Origin: Burhinus oedicnemus
Lineage: Eukaryota; Chordata; Aves; Charadriiformes; Burhinidae
Length of the DNA stretch: 64,000 bases
Assembly (NCBI GenBank): GCA_008921705.1
Contig: VFFE01006594.1
Coordinates: forward strand, 532,598-596,597
Direction: 5' to 3'
The notes beneath the pieces are model-generated. The model was given only the letters and a program-made list of their open reading frames with translations, searched no databases and was not told where the DNA came from. Positions 1-12,375 of the stretch are shown piece by piece (positions within the stretch are counted from its first letter, which is position 1; every line of letters starts with the position of its first letter). The position numbers were made by a program, and so were the translations under genes.

Positions 1-82
1 AGCATAGCAGTCCCATTAATGCATTTAAACATAAAATGCATATGCCATAAAGGGATATCCCAGGGCCTGCATTTTCCTTTCC

Positions 83-97
83 TTTTTTTTTTTTTTT
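83..97. repeat. Poly(T) tract
   Basis: A run of 15 T, flanked by further C/T-rich sequence. It could be the A-tail of an old minus-strand retroposon, but no element body was recognised beside it. Confidence 0.8.
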
Positions 98-3000
98 CCT
101 TTTCCCAGAAATACAGTTACCTTAATGTCTGCAGATTGTTTCTGAGCGATTCACCACAACTCTGAAAGCACGCTATTTTATTTCGTTCCTCTCATAGGTA
201 AAACATGCAGGAGTATCCATCAGACTTTTGTTTTACTTTTCCCTTCCTGGAAGTTTTATGATTGGAATGCCGCTGCCGGGTGAACGTAGCTGAATTCTGC
301 ATGCGTGGGCTGCTTCCTATGCCTGAGATAGCACGAGGTGGGGTGGGTGTCAGTGATTTTGGGGACAGGACAAGGGTCTAGATACATCATCAAATTAGTA
401 ATGGACCCACATAAACGTACTCATGGGCATTATTGGTGTATAACGGCATCCCCTGTAGCTGTCAGGCTGAGAGAGTGACCCTGGGGTAAGTACGGCCCCT
501 TTGGTCCTCATCCTCTTGAAGATCCCCCTCTCTCAGCTCCCGTGCCAGCTCACTGTCCCGTTGAGGAGAAGGGCCCTACTGAAGATCCTTGTGCACATGT
601 TGTTGGAAGTCGAGTCCTTCACCTTCCCAGTCTCTCAACCATTTCAAGCCTCTTAGAGCCGACGTCTGGTCACCTCATGGTGGTCCCATGCCACCAGGAC
701 CAGCACACGTGCTTGGTTCAGGCTACTGACAGCCAAATGGGGGATGACACCCATTGGTCCTTAAGAGGGGCAAAAAGCCCCTCTCGTCATCCTGTCCCCA
801 AAAAAAACCATCCAGGGTGTGAGAGGAGAGCAGAGCACAGGAGTACACCCAAGACTGCACCCCACAGTCCTGCCACAGGCTCCTGCTGTCTGGGCAGCCT
901 CTTCTCACAGGGATTCCCCAAATTTCACACTCGGTAGAGGTGTCCCTGCTAACTGGAGCACAGAAACTGGGCATGCAGTTCCCAAAGACCAGGAAAAAGA
1001 TAACCCCTGGGCAATTAATCCCAGAAGTGCTGGTGGGTGCCCTCTCCCAGCTGACTATATAGACCAAACTTCAGTTGTCTACATGGGATGAACCCAAGCT
1101 TAAATCTCCCATTGCAAAATGGGGGCAGTTCTTCACAGCAGGGAACTTTCATTGCTTCTTTAAAATGCCTGGCATGCTTTCAGGTACTCAAAGCGTTAAT
1201 GTCATGAATATAGTAGCAATTATTAACCAAATTAATAATGCTCACTACCTTATTCACAGTCTTATGTTTTGGGTATGGATCATGAGAAAAGGTCCACATC
1301 CAGACTCCTCTCTGTCCCCACCAGATTCATTCCAACATGCAGAGCAGACAAGTGATTCCCGCTTTGGGCTTTCTGTTTTTTTTCTAATTTTGGCTGATCC
1401 CCAAAATGCAAAGCAAAGGGATGCCAAGGATGGTGTCTGATGGCCTGCATAGTGTGGTGCTTCCTCAGAGAGTTGAAACTTGTCCTCCTTGCCCATCTCC
1501 ACCAGTGCTTGCATGCAAGCCTGGTTTGGTTACGAAGCAGTGCAGAAAACAGGAGGAATTCAAGGAAGAGGTTCATGAAGAACCGTTGCAGCATTTCAGC
1601 ACTGGAAGATTTTTGCAGAATATGGGGCTACCACACTTGCCATAGCGGTCTGTTGTTCATGGTAGGTCACACCACAGGCTTTCAAGCATCCAGGCATACC
1701 TCCTGCATTAGTCTTCTCCTGAAATCAAAAGCCATTGTGGGTCTTCCTTCTTTTCCCTGCAAAAGCCTTCATCATTCCATCTCCCTCTCTCCCAAAAGAC
1801 TTTTTTGGGGCCACCTGCTTAGCATCCACGAGATAAATACTGGTGTGACAATTCCTAGCTGTGCCTGAGGTGAATTTGAGTCTGAACAGCTTAACAACCC
1901 CTCCAAATGAACCAAGGCAGTGTTACGCATCCCCGACAGATAGCCCTGTAAATCACTGTGGAGCACAGATCAGTGCAGAATTACATTTATAGACTTAACT
2001 TTGGGATAAAATACTGACTCTGCGGAGGAGCCTTGCAACCTAAGTGCCAGAAAGATGAACCACTGTGAGCCAGCGGACTACAAGGAACCAAACACCCAGC
2101 CTTGGATGCTCCAACAGGGGCCCGGTAGCCATGAGGCAGGGCAGGGCTGGCCTTTGGGAGTACAGATCAGTAGTCTATGTGCTTGGCAAAGGACAACGGT
2201 GTGCAACAGGCACCTCCCAAATGCTAAGGAAGTCTGAGGAGCTCCCAGTCAAGGGATATTACAAAACCATTACAAAAAGTAGATCCTGCATTGGAAAAGG
2301 ATGGTCAAAGCAACCATGACTCCTCTGTCTCCTCTCTTCTTGGAGTCCCAGCTGCTAGGCGAGGAGCTGGGACTGAAGCACAGGTGAGATCCTGTGGGAT
2401 GTATATCACAGATCTGGCACGTCCCAGCAGAGGGAAGGGTCTTGCCCAGCACAGGCTTGCCAGAGCTGTGCCAAGCTGAATGTTGCTCTTCATAATTTTT
2501 TTTTCTTTTTTAAAACAGACAAACAGCACTATTGCATCTGCTAGATGAAGATTTAAGAATCTGGAATTTCTGGTGGTCGGGCATTGACATTCCTTTTTCC
2601 TGGCATGTTATTTTATTTACGGGGATTTTTGTTACGTGGTATTCAAGCATCTACCTGTGTCGCCTTCAGCCAGTGCCTACACTCACCTGATCAGTTGCTT
2701 TTCCTTAGATGCTGACAAAATTATCTCTGCTGCTCCACTTCTCTGACCCTTTATCTTTGTAACTAGAACAGCTGGAGGCAATGAGAATTGTGTAACCATC
2801 TCCCCACTTCCCAAGTGCTTGGGACAGGTCTGGTAACTTTGATAATATGTCTCATGGGATACACAGAGTAAATCTCTATTAGATTAGGCCACTGGCTGCT
2901 TTCTATGGGAAGAAATTAAAAAGTCATTATTTTAGTTATCGGATGAGAGAGGTGTAACACACAAATACTTTGGCTAATATTAAACTATCAGGCAAATGAT

Positions 3001-5867
3001 GAAAAATAAACATCTTTATTTTACAAGTTATCTCAAGCCATGTAATGAAACTTAAACTTCTGCTAGATTGAAAGCCAGCAATTTAAAACCAGCAGGTCAT
3101 CCATAATCTACTAGCGTACAGAATCACCCTGCACAGACAGGGCTCAAAGAGTAGTTGTGTGGCCAGGTGATAAAGAACTTAACTTAAAAGTAATGTTTTT
3201 TATAGCAGGAATGGCATCTGTGATAAACCCACAACCATCCTTAGACACTGTGGAACTCAGCAGCAGATTCACTGTTAAGATATAAAACACATGACAAGCA
3301 CATAGTGACATCAAAAGAAGTGCCATGTAATGGTGTTCAGATGTCTCCCCTCAAGCCCGCACAGAAGCTGCTCTGAGGGTTTCTGTTGCTAGGAACTCTA
3401 AATAATTCCCTTCTGATAAGCCAGTTGTTATCAAACCCAAGGAGTCTCATGAGCAGCACCTCCTGACTTTGTTCCTTTGCGGACTGAAGAGCATGAAGGC
3501 TTCTTCTGTTGCTTGAAAGACGTGTGAAGGTTCAGGTTTTAAACCTCAAATCCTGTTTTTACTTCAGAAGCTGATTGCACAAGCGGACAGTGAATGAGTG
3601 TCTCTCCATTTCCCTTGCGGTCAGAGAAGATCCTATTCATACTGAGTTTACAAGCAAACACTTCCTTTGGTAAGCTTCCCATGCAATTCAATTCATGTGC
3701 GTGCTTTCAAGCTCTGTCTTCAGGTCTGGACTAACATCAGAATAAGCGCGTGAGGCAGGCTCTCTTCTCAGCCCACCGCAGCATTTTCTGCAGCATTTTG
3801 AAATGACGAAACACACCATGTTTTCTGTACGTTGCTGCAGTCCTCATAAGTCGCTGAGATTACTCACGCATCAAGAGGCCAAGCACATACATGGATATCT
3901 ACTGTACAATGCACGCACATCCCAGAATTTTACTTGCTTCGCAATCAATCTAATGTTTTCACTTCTTATAGTTACTGGCTGACAGCCTAGAATCCACTGG
4001 CACCTACACATAGGATTCTCCTCTGAGCATTGCTGTGACCATGGCGTGTGTTTGAAACAATACGCATTAACAGTAAGTAATTTATGATAAGAAAATAAAT
4101 CGTTATTTATGGAAGACTTGGAATTTGCAATCAGTACTAGCCTGTACTTGTAGTGAGGAGCCATCAGCTTAAGGCTTTGGCTGTAGCAAGAGAAAGGAAG
4201 ACCTGGCCTTGGAATATTCTAACATTTTCCACTCCCGGAAGCCCCTTTCCTAGGTGCATCTTCTTCACTGCACAACAGAGCACTATGGAAATGTTCAGTT
4301 AATGGACCACACAGTACCTCAGGATCCACACATGGAGATTTTAAGGGAAGGTGGAGATTAACATTCACTTGAAACTGCAGTGGAAGTTAATCAAGTTGCA
4401 CACAACTCTAAGCTGGTTTTGGCCACAATACTAGAGCTATTCTTGAGAAAAACGTCATGAGGTACTTGTGACCACAGGTAGGTAAGACCTTTGTCATCAG
4501 CCACTCATGAGGAAACATGAGTATGTCCAAGAGGACATTGTCTAAAATAAGGCAGTGTGTTGGCCTTGGCTGTTGAGTCATCGGTATCACTTCCTGCAGC
4601 CCCTGCTTTTGCTCCGGGTATTTCTCAAGGGAGCACTGACTTAGCCTAGTCTTTTTGATTCTTCTAGAATGAATAAGATCACAGCTCTGGAGCAGTAATG
4701 ATGAATATGTCCTTGATTCAGAGGAACGTGCTCTCCTTTTAGCACAAGTGTGCTAAATCTTCCATGAGATGCCTGCCTGATTAGTTTTTATCTTTACACA
4801 TCATGGCTCCACTGATTTGAAAACTTCAGAGTCCCCAGTTGTAAAATGGAGAATTCTGCTTCGCAGGGAGAATCTGTTCAAGTGAGAGAGCTGTGTTAAT
4901 GGCTCGTGCCTCGGGGTACCACTGAAAGCTGTTGCATATAGATCTCTCTTGCCTTTTCTTTATTTTAATGTTTGATTAGACATTTCTTTAATCACTCAAA
5001 ATACTATGTGGAACTTCTGTTCTCTGGCAGAGACAGGTTCTCACCAGGTTTCAGTGACAGACTCTTATCAGCTACATTGAGGTTTGCTGCATTTGTACAA
5101 AAGCACCCCTTATGGGAAGAAAAAAACTAGTTCACCTCCAAGTTTCTTTCCTTAAATATTGTTGCAAAATTTCTGACGTCAAACAATGAGACACAAATTA
5201 CCCTGTGAACTGTTAACATATGCCTGTTGCCTGTTTACATATGATATCTTATAGCCAAAACAGATTAAGCTTTGAAGGCTTAACTGCTGTTGAGTTTCCA
5301 CTTCTGTGAATCATACAGATCAGCTTATTCATCACAGACACTTATTTTTATTCTTTAACTCTTTCCAGCTACTTCTATCCAGAGGGGAGTTTACGGGGGA
5401 CATGGGAACAGGGAGGTCACAGCTGCCTAACAAACCCCAAACTCTGCAATCGAAAGAGCAAAGAGCTGCCACTAACTACAGCCACCCTATTCAATCAGTA
5501 GCGGTTCATTAACTTCCATCAGGTCAGTTGACAGGCACAGAAGCCTTCCCCGATTGCCAAGGCCAGTCTGTCCTTCCACCTAGTAAAGTGCCAGCTGCAA
5601 TTCAACGTGATGACCAAGCCTGTAATCTTCCAATTTGAGAAGGAAAATTACTTGTAAGAACCAACAACAAGAGATAACCAGCCATGAAAAGTCAACCAGA
5701 TGGCTCAAATTCCAGGTTCAGAGAAAAAAATAAATCACTCATCATACTAGGATTCCTTGGATGTTATGATATAGTTTAAATTCAGAAATGCCAAACAATT
5801 TGGGGAGAATGTCACTGATTTCAGTAAATACAGGCAGTTTTCTCTAGCAGTTGAATTTATGCGGTGC

Positions 5868-5930
5868 ATCACTGATTTTGATGGGACTCAAGTACTCTCA
5901 TCAGTAATTCTGATTGAATATTGGTCTTTT
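5868..5930. repeat. Old amniote interspersed-repeat remnant
   Basis: The stretch contains a 'gattttgatgggactcaagt'-like phrase. It resembles the widespread old amniote repeat in which 'gacttcaatgggactactca' is the usual wording. The assignment is from memory of the phrase only and the boundaries are approximate. Confidence 0.35.
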
Positions 5931-8032
5931 TCTGGATAATACAACTGTAGCAATACTTAAAAAGAGGTATCTCTGATGATAAAGAAACCTACCTCTATTT
6001 AAATACACATGCCTCTTCACCTCACCTGTGATTGTTATTAAAGCTAAGCAGGTAAGTGCTGCCAAAAATCAGTCCATTTCTTTCAGCTGAAGACTGAGAA
6101 GGATTTCAGAATAAAGGCTGCACCTGCACTTGCTGTTCAGGCTCTCTGATTCACTGATGCTGCCTGGCTCAGGCTAGCAAAGGAAGGAAAGACGATCATG
6201 TATCTTGAGGCAGGAATGTGAATGTTCAAAAATACCTTTCTACTTAGAGCAGCAATAAGTGAGTGCTTGACTATTTGTTCTCCTCTCATTTAAAGCGTTG
6301 CTTCAGATTTGTTTGTGTCTTCTCCCACCTGCATCACCTTAAACAGGCAATTCACGTTATTACCTGCGGATTAGCTAACACAGGGACACATTGAGTGCAG
6401 CTTCCACTCGGGCCAGCACTGCGATGGCTCAAGCCTTTCTGTAACGTATGACAACAAGGTGTAACCAAGACGGCAATCTCCCTTACAGCATTACTCATTG
6501 GAACACGAGGGTAATGACCGTATCAGGAACTGTAGCTATCTAAGGGTATACTGGTACAAACACCACACGTAGCAAACCAAACCTGCTTCCACCAGTTTGT
6601 CAGTACGAATTAATCTGAGTATAATTTAGTATTTATAATGTTATGTGTTATTGGAAGGCACACTCAAGCATCCAGACGCCTACATGAAGTAAATTTGAGG
6701 TGCGATGCTGTGGCCATGTAAAACGTATGTACATCTTTGCCTCTGAAAACTGGGGGAACTGATTACCGCTAGGAACTGAATTAGATCCATGAGGACAAAG
6801 TTAATGCACCTCTGTCAGAAACTGCAGAGATTGTTCAACTAACACAAGTTTCTGTTTCTGAGTGTTCTGCTTATAAATGGTGCTGGAGTAAATTTAACAA
6901 CAAACTTAAAGATGAAACAAAAAACTATGAACAGTTTAGGACATTCCCCCCCTCTCCTTCTTTTTGGACAAATCCTATAGTTAACATCTTCCCTTGCATT
7001 ATTTAACTGAAAATCAGTGACCCATCTTAAAAACTATAGGTTTGAGACCTAAGATGTCTTAAAAGGGTCCTGATTTTTACACATAAAAATACAATCAAGC
7101 ACATACTGCTCAGCTGCCCCCCAGCCTCTGTGAGCTGTTTCAGCTAGGCTTCCACAGACAGAAGCATTCATGATCACTGCTCAGTTTTGAAAAGATGGAC
7201 CTTTGGGGTTAGACCACATTATGAAAATTACCCAGCTAATTCCCATGAAGTGTTTTGAACACAAAAGCTCAGTGCAAATAATAATGGTTCAGTTTTCTTT
7301 TTTAGCTATGAAATCAGCTTGCAGATTAATATTCTTCAATTACAAAATAACAATGTCCGTTTGAAGTGGTTTGCAGTCTTAGTGCAATTGGGGTTAATAA
7401 TGGTCTACAAAAGGAAAGCTGTTAGCAAACAGTAACCCGGAGTGAAAAGCTTAGCATTTAGGTACCTTAGCTACATTTTGCACTAAATGTCAGATTGTAA
7501 ATTCAGAAAAATGACCTAGGAAAATACCAACTAACCCGCTAAGGATCCCAAAGCTCAAAGAAACCTCTACTTTCTGCTTCACATATGCCAAGAGATAATT
7601 GCCATCTGACCACCAAGGCAGCTGCTTTTACCTATGGCCATTTCTAATTCATATATGTAGTGACTTATCTGCTAGATGTGTTCAGATCAATTTAGGTAAT
7701 AAATACAGAGCGTCAGAAAGTTTAAGTCCTTTTTTGGATCTCTGCCCAAATGCACAGATATCTGAAGCTTATATAAAATGAGATTAACTGCTTTTCAGTT
7801 CAAGCCATATGGTTAAAATATATTTGTATTATCTACAAATTAGTTATTGGAAAACATTTGTAAATAACTGTAGTGTCCTAACCTACAGTATTAAGGTAAA
7901 GCCCCCTGGGACTTCCAAATGCAAAAAGCCAGAAATAAAAGCTTCTGAATGTCGAAAGAAAAGCAAAAGTTAGGGCAGAGTGTTCAACAACTAGAAGAAC
8001 GAGGCCAAGATCCTCAAAGGTGAGTGGTAATT

Positions 8033-8050
8033 TTGTGTGTCCACACACAA
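8033..8050. repeat. Perfect 8-bp inverted repeat with 2-nt spacer
   Basis: TTGTGTGT at 8033-8040 is followed by CC and the exact reverse complement ACACACAA at 8043-8050. The arms are alternating purine/pyrimidine. It lies about 260 bp beyond the likely NSMCE2 poly(A) site. No function is implied. Confidence 0.75.
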
Positions 8051-8309
8051 GGTACAGATGTGCAGCCCTTCCTGCAAATTAAGTTCTATTAAAGTTTCTT
8101 GAGGTTTGTATTAAAACACGGACGTGCTCCCAAGCAGAGTAAATGGTTTGGGTAAATCCTTGGTCAGAGTGCCCTACTCCGAGTATTCCCAGCAGTTACA
8201 GAGACAGTAACAGAACTATCTGGAACATTGAGCAAAGCACTCGCTATTACATGCCGGCAGAATCTGCATCTCAAATATGGTGAAAAAATTAGCACACTGA
8301 CAAGGAAGG

Positions 8310-8526
8310 TTAAATGCTGCAAAACATGTTTTATTTATCAAATCCAAGCTTTTCGAATTTCAGGAAGGTTAAAAGAACAAGTTAAACTGGAATTCCTTAT
8401 ATTCGGCAGTTTAAAAAATGCTTTCAGTTACAGCTGAGACCTTCAACTTTGCCTATAAATGAAACACTTTAAATAACAATCAGTTACACAACCTACTTAC
8501 AATCAGCAGCTTATCTCACAAGACCT
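8310..8526 (-). other. NSMCE2: NSMCE2 3' untranslated region (probable extent)
   Basis: This minus-strand sequence follows directly after the NSMCE2 stop codon and runs to just past the first AATAAA hexamer. Its lower end is an estimate: the hexamer is at 8330-8335, and cleavage is usually 10-30 nt further on. A short 3' UTR of about 215 nt would result. Transcript data could show a longer alternative end. Confidence 0.6.
8330..8335 (-). terminator. NSMCE2: Candidate NSMCE2 polyadenylation signal
   Basis: The plus-strand TTTATT reads AATAAA on the minus strand, about 190 nt past the NSMCE2 TAG. Below it the minus strand becomes GT-rich ('tgtcagtgtgct' around 8290-8302), as expected of a downstream element. 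It is the first canonical hexamer after the stop. Confidence 0.6.
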
Positions 8527-8686
8527 CTAACAACAAATTTTCTTTGTGGCAGCAGCGTATCCAGCTGACTTCTCCAGTGTTGACCAGCTTTGTTTATTCT
8601 GACTGTCAATCGCTCTTTTAAGTGCTTCATCTGGCACAAGATCTGATCCTTTTACATCAGCGTGGCTACAGCCAATTTTAGGGCAT
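8527..8686 (-). CDS. NSMCE2: NSMCE2 last coding exon: end of SP-RING and C-terminal tail
   Basis: This is the terminal coding exon of the NSE2/MMS21 SUMO E3 ligase of the nuclear SMC5/6 complex, which sumoylates DNA-repair and cohesin-related targets. The acceptor is strong ('ctctcttttctttttaacag' just upstream). The first base completes an Arg codon split with the exon at 11949-12055. The exon then encodes 52 residues and a TAG at 8527-8529. It begins [10 protein letters not shown], whose two cysteines correspond to human Cys210 and Cys215, the last two zinc ligands of the SP-RING. Next comes the conserved [14 protein letters not shown] helix region (human SDLIQDEALRRAIE). After that the tail no longer resembles the human basic RHRHSE ending. 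It is longer (25 residues after RAID against 11 in human) and ends KKICC. Identification is by recalled human sequence. Confidence 0.93.
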
Positions 8687-9484
8687 CTGTTAAAAAGAAA
8701 AGAGAGACTCCATTAAATTGGAAGAATTGTATTTGTCAGATACAGACTTTTACATAACATCTGCTGGTTTATTGTATTTATCTGGGCTTCACTCTCCCTG
8801 TCAGCTCCTCGTTACCTCTTTTCCTCTTCACCAGCTCTCTGTGGGGAAAAATAAATCCATTTATCTAAATTGGTAGGAATCAACAGCTGAAGGCAGGAAG
8901 GAAGGAACCCAGCGAGAGACGGAGCCTCTCACCTGTAGATCACTCTCTTGCTTCATGGACACAAGCCACCTGCATCAGTAATGATACTAGCGTTGTACGG
9001 ACATCCTTCTGTGTTGCTTTCTGTCTTTGCAGTCCTCTACAAACTGCAGGTAACTACCTCTTACCTTATTAACCTGCAGTGGAGAAGTATAATCTTCACT
9101 GATAGATAAATAAGGAAATTAATTTCTAGGGAAACAGATAAAAGAGGATGAGACTTGCAAAGGCTGACTGGTGAATCAGTGAACTACCTAGTTGGTGTAG
9201 AAATTTACCTGGCCATTTATGAACTGAGAAAGCACAGAAAGGAGAGATGGGGTCAAATTAACAGCCTCTAAATGATAATCAAATACAAAATGTCTTACAA
9301 CTACTTGAAACAGCCAGATAAAGGCAGCAGGGTGAAAGATATACAGGGACCAAAGGTCATTTTCCTTTGGCACTGGCCCAGACTTGCACAGATGGTACCT
9401 CTAGTCAGAAGTAACACTTTTTCTGAATTTTTCCTCTATTAGGAGTAACTTTTGTCTGAGGCGCTGAACTTATATCAGTACTCA

Positions 9485-9650
9485 TAGCTTTTACTCCAGA
9501 TTTGTCCACAGCTTACTGTGTTTGTCATGCATAAGTCACTTAATTGCTCTGGGCCTCAGTTTTCTCATTTATCACCTTATTAGAGCAATAGCTTGCCAGA
9601 TTAATGAATAACAAGTGCTCAGAAAGCTTCCCGCATTTCCTGTAAGCATA
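9485..9650 (-). repeat. MIR/CORE-SINE-like retroposon remnant
   Basis: The phrase 'aagtcacttaattgctctgg' at about 9533 is followed by 'gcctcagttttctcatttat'. This is the MIR-family signature (usual wording 'aagtcacttaacctctctgggcctcagtttcctcatctgtaaa'). The strand follows the convention in which the MIR consensus carries the reverse complement of this phrase. The ends are approximate. Confidence 0.7.
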
Positions 9651-11215
9651 AAGTATTAGTATGTCCTTCCAGGCAGTGGAAAATAGTGAGCAAACCGAGA
9701 CACGTAAGAGTTGCCTAAAGGAGTGTGTGGCGAGTCTATCAGCACAAAACCGGTGGCTGTGTGTATGTTGGCCGAAGAGCTGACGTTCAGCCAACGCACT
9801 GCCAAGTGCACCAAAGGGATCCCGTGGATTCACACTGGAAAGTACGTGTGAGGAAACAGCCACTTCTGTAACTCCAGAGTGAGCAACAGCTTTGATTTCA
9901 GAGTTAGGATAGAGAGGAGCCCCCTAACCACACGACTCCGCTCTATCACGATACCCACTTCCACTTGAACATTGCTGGCAGGAGTGCAGTCAACTAGCAA
10001 CGCCATGAGAACGGGGTACTCAAATGGGGAACTTGTTGCATGAACTGGCCTGTCTTCCCACCACAGCAGACTATGGTTTTTCAAAACAGACTGCATTTTC
10101 ACAAGAAAGGTTAAAATTACAGTGGGTCAGTGAGACTGGGCAGAGAAAACCAAGCAGTCTTTCTTAACTTGGTTACAGAGAAGCCCAGTTACTGCTGTGC
10201 TTGTGCTTTTCTAGCATACTGGAATAACTGGTGTAAAAATGGTTTGCAAGCTAAAAGCGCAAAATTAAGAACTGCCAGGATTCAGACTGCACAAATAACT
10301 TCAGTTGGGATATAAGATAGCTTTTTAAGCTAAATTTTATACAGCTACCCGATTTATTTTTTTTACTCTAGCTTTTCTCTAAGTCTCTAATTTCTTAAAA
10401 GGTAAACCAAAAATTCAGTCACGTGACCCTGTTAATTTTTCAGCAGTGCTGAAACTTCTGGTTTACCACAACAGCCTCTACTAACATGACATTTTCCTGA
10501 TGGATTTAACAACACAGGGAATTATTTAGATATGCACATCCTAAATTCAGTTCTGTATTGCAGGAGGTCTTTTTGTTGTGGTTTGGGGCTGTTGGGCGCA
10601 TGCTTCCTAGCCCGTCCCTATCCTCAAGAACGCTCTCTTTCTTCTCTCCAACTTGTGAGCTATTTTGCAACTCCCGTTCATTTTTCCAGCTAAGTTTCCG
10701 TCCATCCATGTTGCTGGTTTTGTTGTTATTCCCCGTATATTGCACCCACTCCACTTGTTCTCCCTAGACCTCATAACATAGCCAAGGTACTTCTGTCGTG
10801 TTCTTCAGGCTGTCCTGACACTAAGGTAGTGGCTGGACATCCCAACTGAGGCTTGATTTCATGGCAGTGCTTTCCTGTAGCCAGGAAGGAGCGTGGAATA
10901 AAAAGTCCTGCTCCACCTTCATATCCCCATGGCAGAGCATGTAGAGTCTACCAGACATGCAAGAGCAACAGACGGAGGAAGTAAGCTGCCTGTGGCGTTA
11001 TCTTTGGGGAAATCAGGTTCCTAGTCTCTGACAGATCTCCCTGACCACGTGCAAACTACACATGTATTAAAAAATCCACAACTGGTAAGTTTCCATGAGG
11101 TCATCGACCCTGAAGCATGAGGTTCTAGTATGTATCGTGTAAAAACAAATGTGAAATTAATGACAAAATGATATGTCCCCTAAACTTGCTCTAACAAGTG
11201 TTTGAGCCCCTTTTC

Positions 11216-11241
11216 TTCTCTCTCTCTTTTTTTTTTTTTTT
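11216..11241. repeat. CT/poly(T) simple repeat
   Basis: A short (CT)n run passes directly into about 17 T. On the minus strand it is an A-rich tract within the final NSMCE2 intron. Confidence 0.85.
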
Positions 11242-11417
11242 GTAAATCAAAACCATCCTAAATTTGAAACTTACCAAGGAGAATTTCAGGTTTAAAAATT
11301 CAACTGTTACATCTTTTCATTCAAAAAATATGTCCTGCGTGGAAAGTGGCAGGCTGCTTTGATGATATAAAGTAAGAATTATTTAATTGCATCCTAGTAG
11401 GAACTGCACAATCCTGT

Positions 11418-11460
11418 CTGATCATTCTTAAAACTCTGCCTGATCATTCTTAAAACTCTG
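11418..11460. repeat. 22-bp tandem duplication
   Basis: The unit CTGATCATTCTTAAAACTCTGC at 11418-11439 is repeated at once at 11440-11460 with 21 of 21 bases matching before the sequence diverges. The perfect match points to a recent slippage duplication. Confidence 0.9.
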
Positions 11461-11948
11461 TACTACATAAAAAGTTGTGTTTTAATATTTCTTACTTTAA
11501 CACTCCTTTATATGTTTTAATATTTCTCAGCTGTATTGGAATATAACTGCAAAAGAGGGTGCACAGAGGAGATGTTTATTTTTTTTTCATTAACTTCAGG
11601 ACTTGCTAAATAAGCAGTGGGAACAAAATGAGCAACTAAATTTTAGGAAGCTGAAGTTTCTCTTTGCTGTTCACGGCTATACAAAATCTCTTTGCTTCTG
11701 TTGTGCAGGTACCACGAGCAGCTGTAACTTCCCCACACTTCCTGAGTATTTCCTTACACAATGTTTTCATTAAAAAGAAAAGCTCTTTCACGTGTACAGT
11801 ACTAATGAGGAGACTTTGACTTGGGCAGACACTGAAGTATTACTTCCTGCAGCCTTGCCAATCCAAATACATTTCCTAGAACAAGTGGAGTAAAATTCCA
11901 CTTACACAGCAAAGCAAATAGCTTTTCCACACATTCTTGTTAGCTTAC

Positions 11949-12055
11949 CGAACTTTTTTCTTCTGCTGCTTTCGAGTCTGGATAATTTTTAGAATGGCGT
12001 CTTCTTCATAAGTATGTCCACAGACTTTGTTTCGAACTGGCCTCTTCATTTCCAT
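11949..12055 (-). CDS. NSMCE2: NSMCE2 SP-RING core exon
   Basis: This 107-nt internal exon encodes the heart of the NSE2 SP-RING (Siz/PIAS-type RING) that recruits SUMO-charged UBC9. On the minus strand it follows a 'gattacag' acceptor, starts in phase 0 with [10 protein letters not shown] and ends with two bases of a split Arg codon before a GTAAGC donor. The segment [11 protein letters not shown] supplies the first cysteine and histidine zinc ligands (human Cys185 and His187). It matches the human segment almost exactly, and is followed by a basic helix ([13 protein letters not shown]). Adjacent exons join without frame shift: the 12376-12476 exon ends after a full Gln codon, and the 8527-8686 exon supplies the third base of the Arg codon. 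The junction gives [12 protein letters not shown], as in human CPITKEEMKKPV. Confidence 0.95.
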
Positions 12056-12375
12056 CTGTAATCAATAAGGTTTGATTTAAAGGAACTGATAATGCCCATG
12101 AAAATGCTTCTTATGAGATTTTATGTAAAAGAGCAGGATGTGTGTTTGCCATTCATACATGGCATTCCACTCAAATTACGGGGGCAGGTCCTGCATGGTA
12201 AACTGCATTCCTGTTTATGTGGGTTTTTTTCCCCAGCAATGTTGCGCTTCTTTGATAACGCTTGTAATTTATACTGCCTGATTTTTAACAAGTATTGCAG
12301 ATTTGTAATAAACAATCCAATGAAGTATATGAAGTGACTATTTCCCAATCGATTATAGCAGCAGTGATAGCATAC
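12056..12375 (-). other. NSMCE2: NSMCE2 320-bp intron
   Basis: A short phase-0 intron with a GTATGC donor (minus strand, from 12375) and a GATTACAG acceptor (ending at 12056). No repeat was recognised in it. A plus-strand open frame at 12092-12337 lies inside and is regarded as chance. Confidence 0.9.

Larger units (their letters stand above)
1..8309. other. Intergenic DNA downstream of NSMCE2
   Basis: No coding exon was recognised here on either strand. The open frames are short, overlap one another in several frames and have no recognisable domain. The first 2.5 kb reads somewhat richer in G and C than the rest, which explains the cluster of overlapping chance frames there (for example 542-937 plus and 1254-1594 minus). 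In human the gene downstream of NSMCE2 is TRIB1. If that order is kept, this is the NSMCE2-TRIB1 interval, and TRIB1 itself is not in the window. The only repeats noted are a T tract at 83-97 and an old-repeat-like piece near 5868-5930. Confidence 0.7.
8687..11948 (-). other. NSMCE2: NSMCE2 final intron (3,262 bp)
   Basis: This intron lies between the RING exon and the last exon. It has a GTAAGC donor on the minus strand at its 11948 end and a pyrimidine-rich acceptor at its 8687 end. It interrupts an Arg codon after the second base. Inside are a MIR-like SINE remnant (about 9485-9650), a CT/T tract at 11216-11241 and a 22-bp tandem duplication at 11418-11460. No further exon was seen. Confidence 0.88.

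Noticed and set aside
542..1868. Cluster of overlapping open frames on both strands (up to 142 codons) near the left end.
   Set aside because: They overlap in several frames, show no domain or splice logic and fall in somewhat GC-richer DNA where stops are rarer. Treated as chance.
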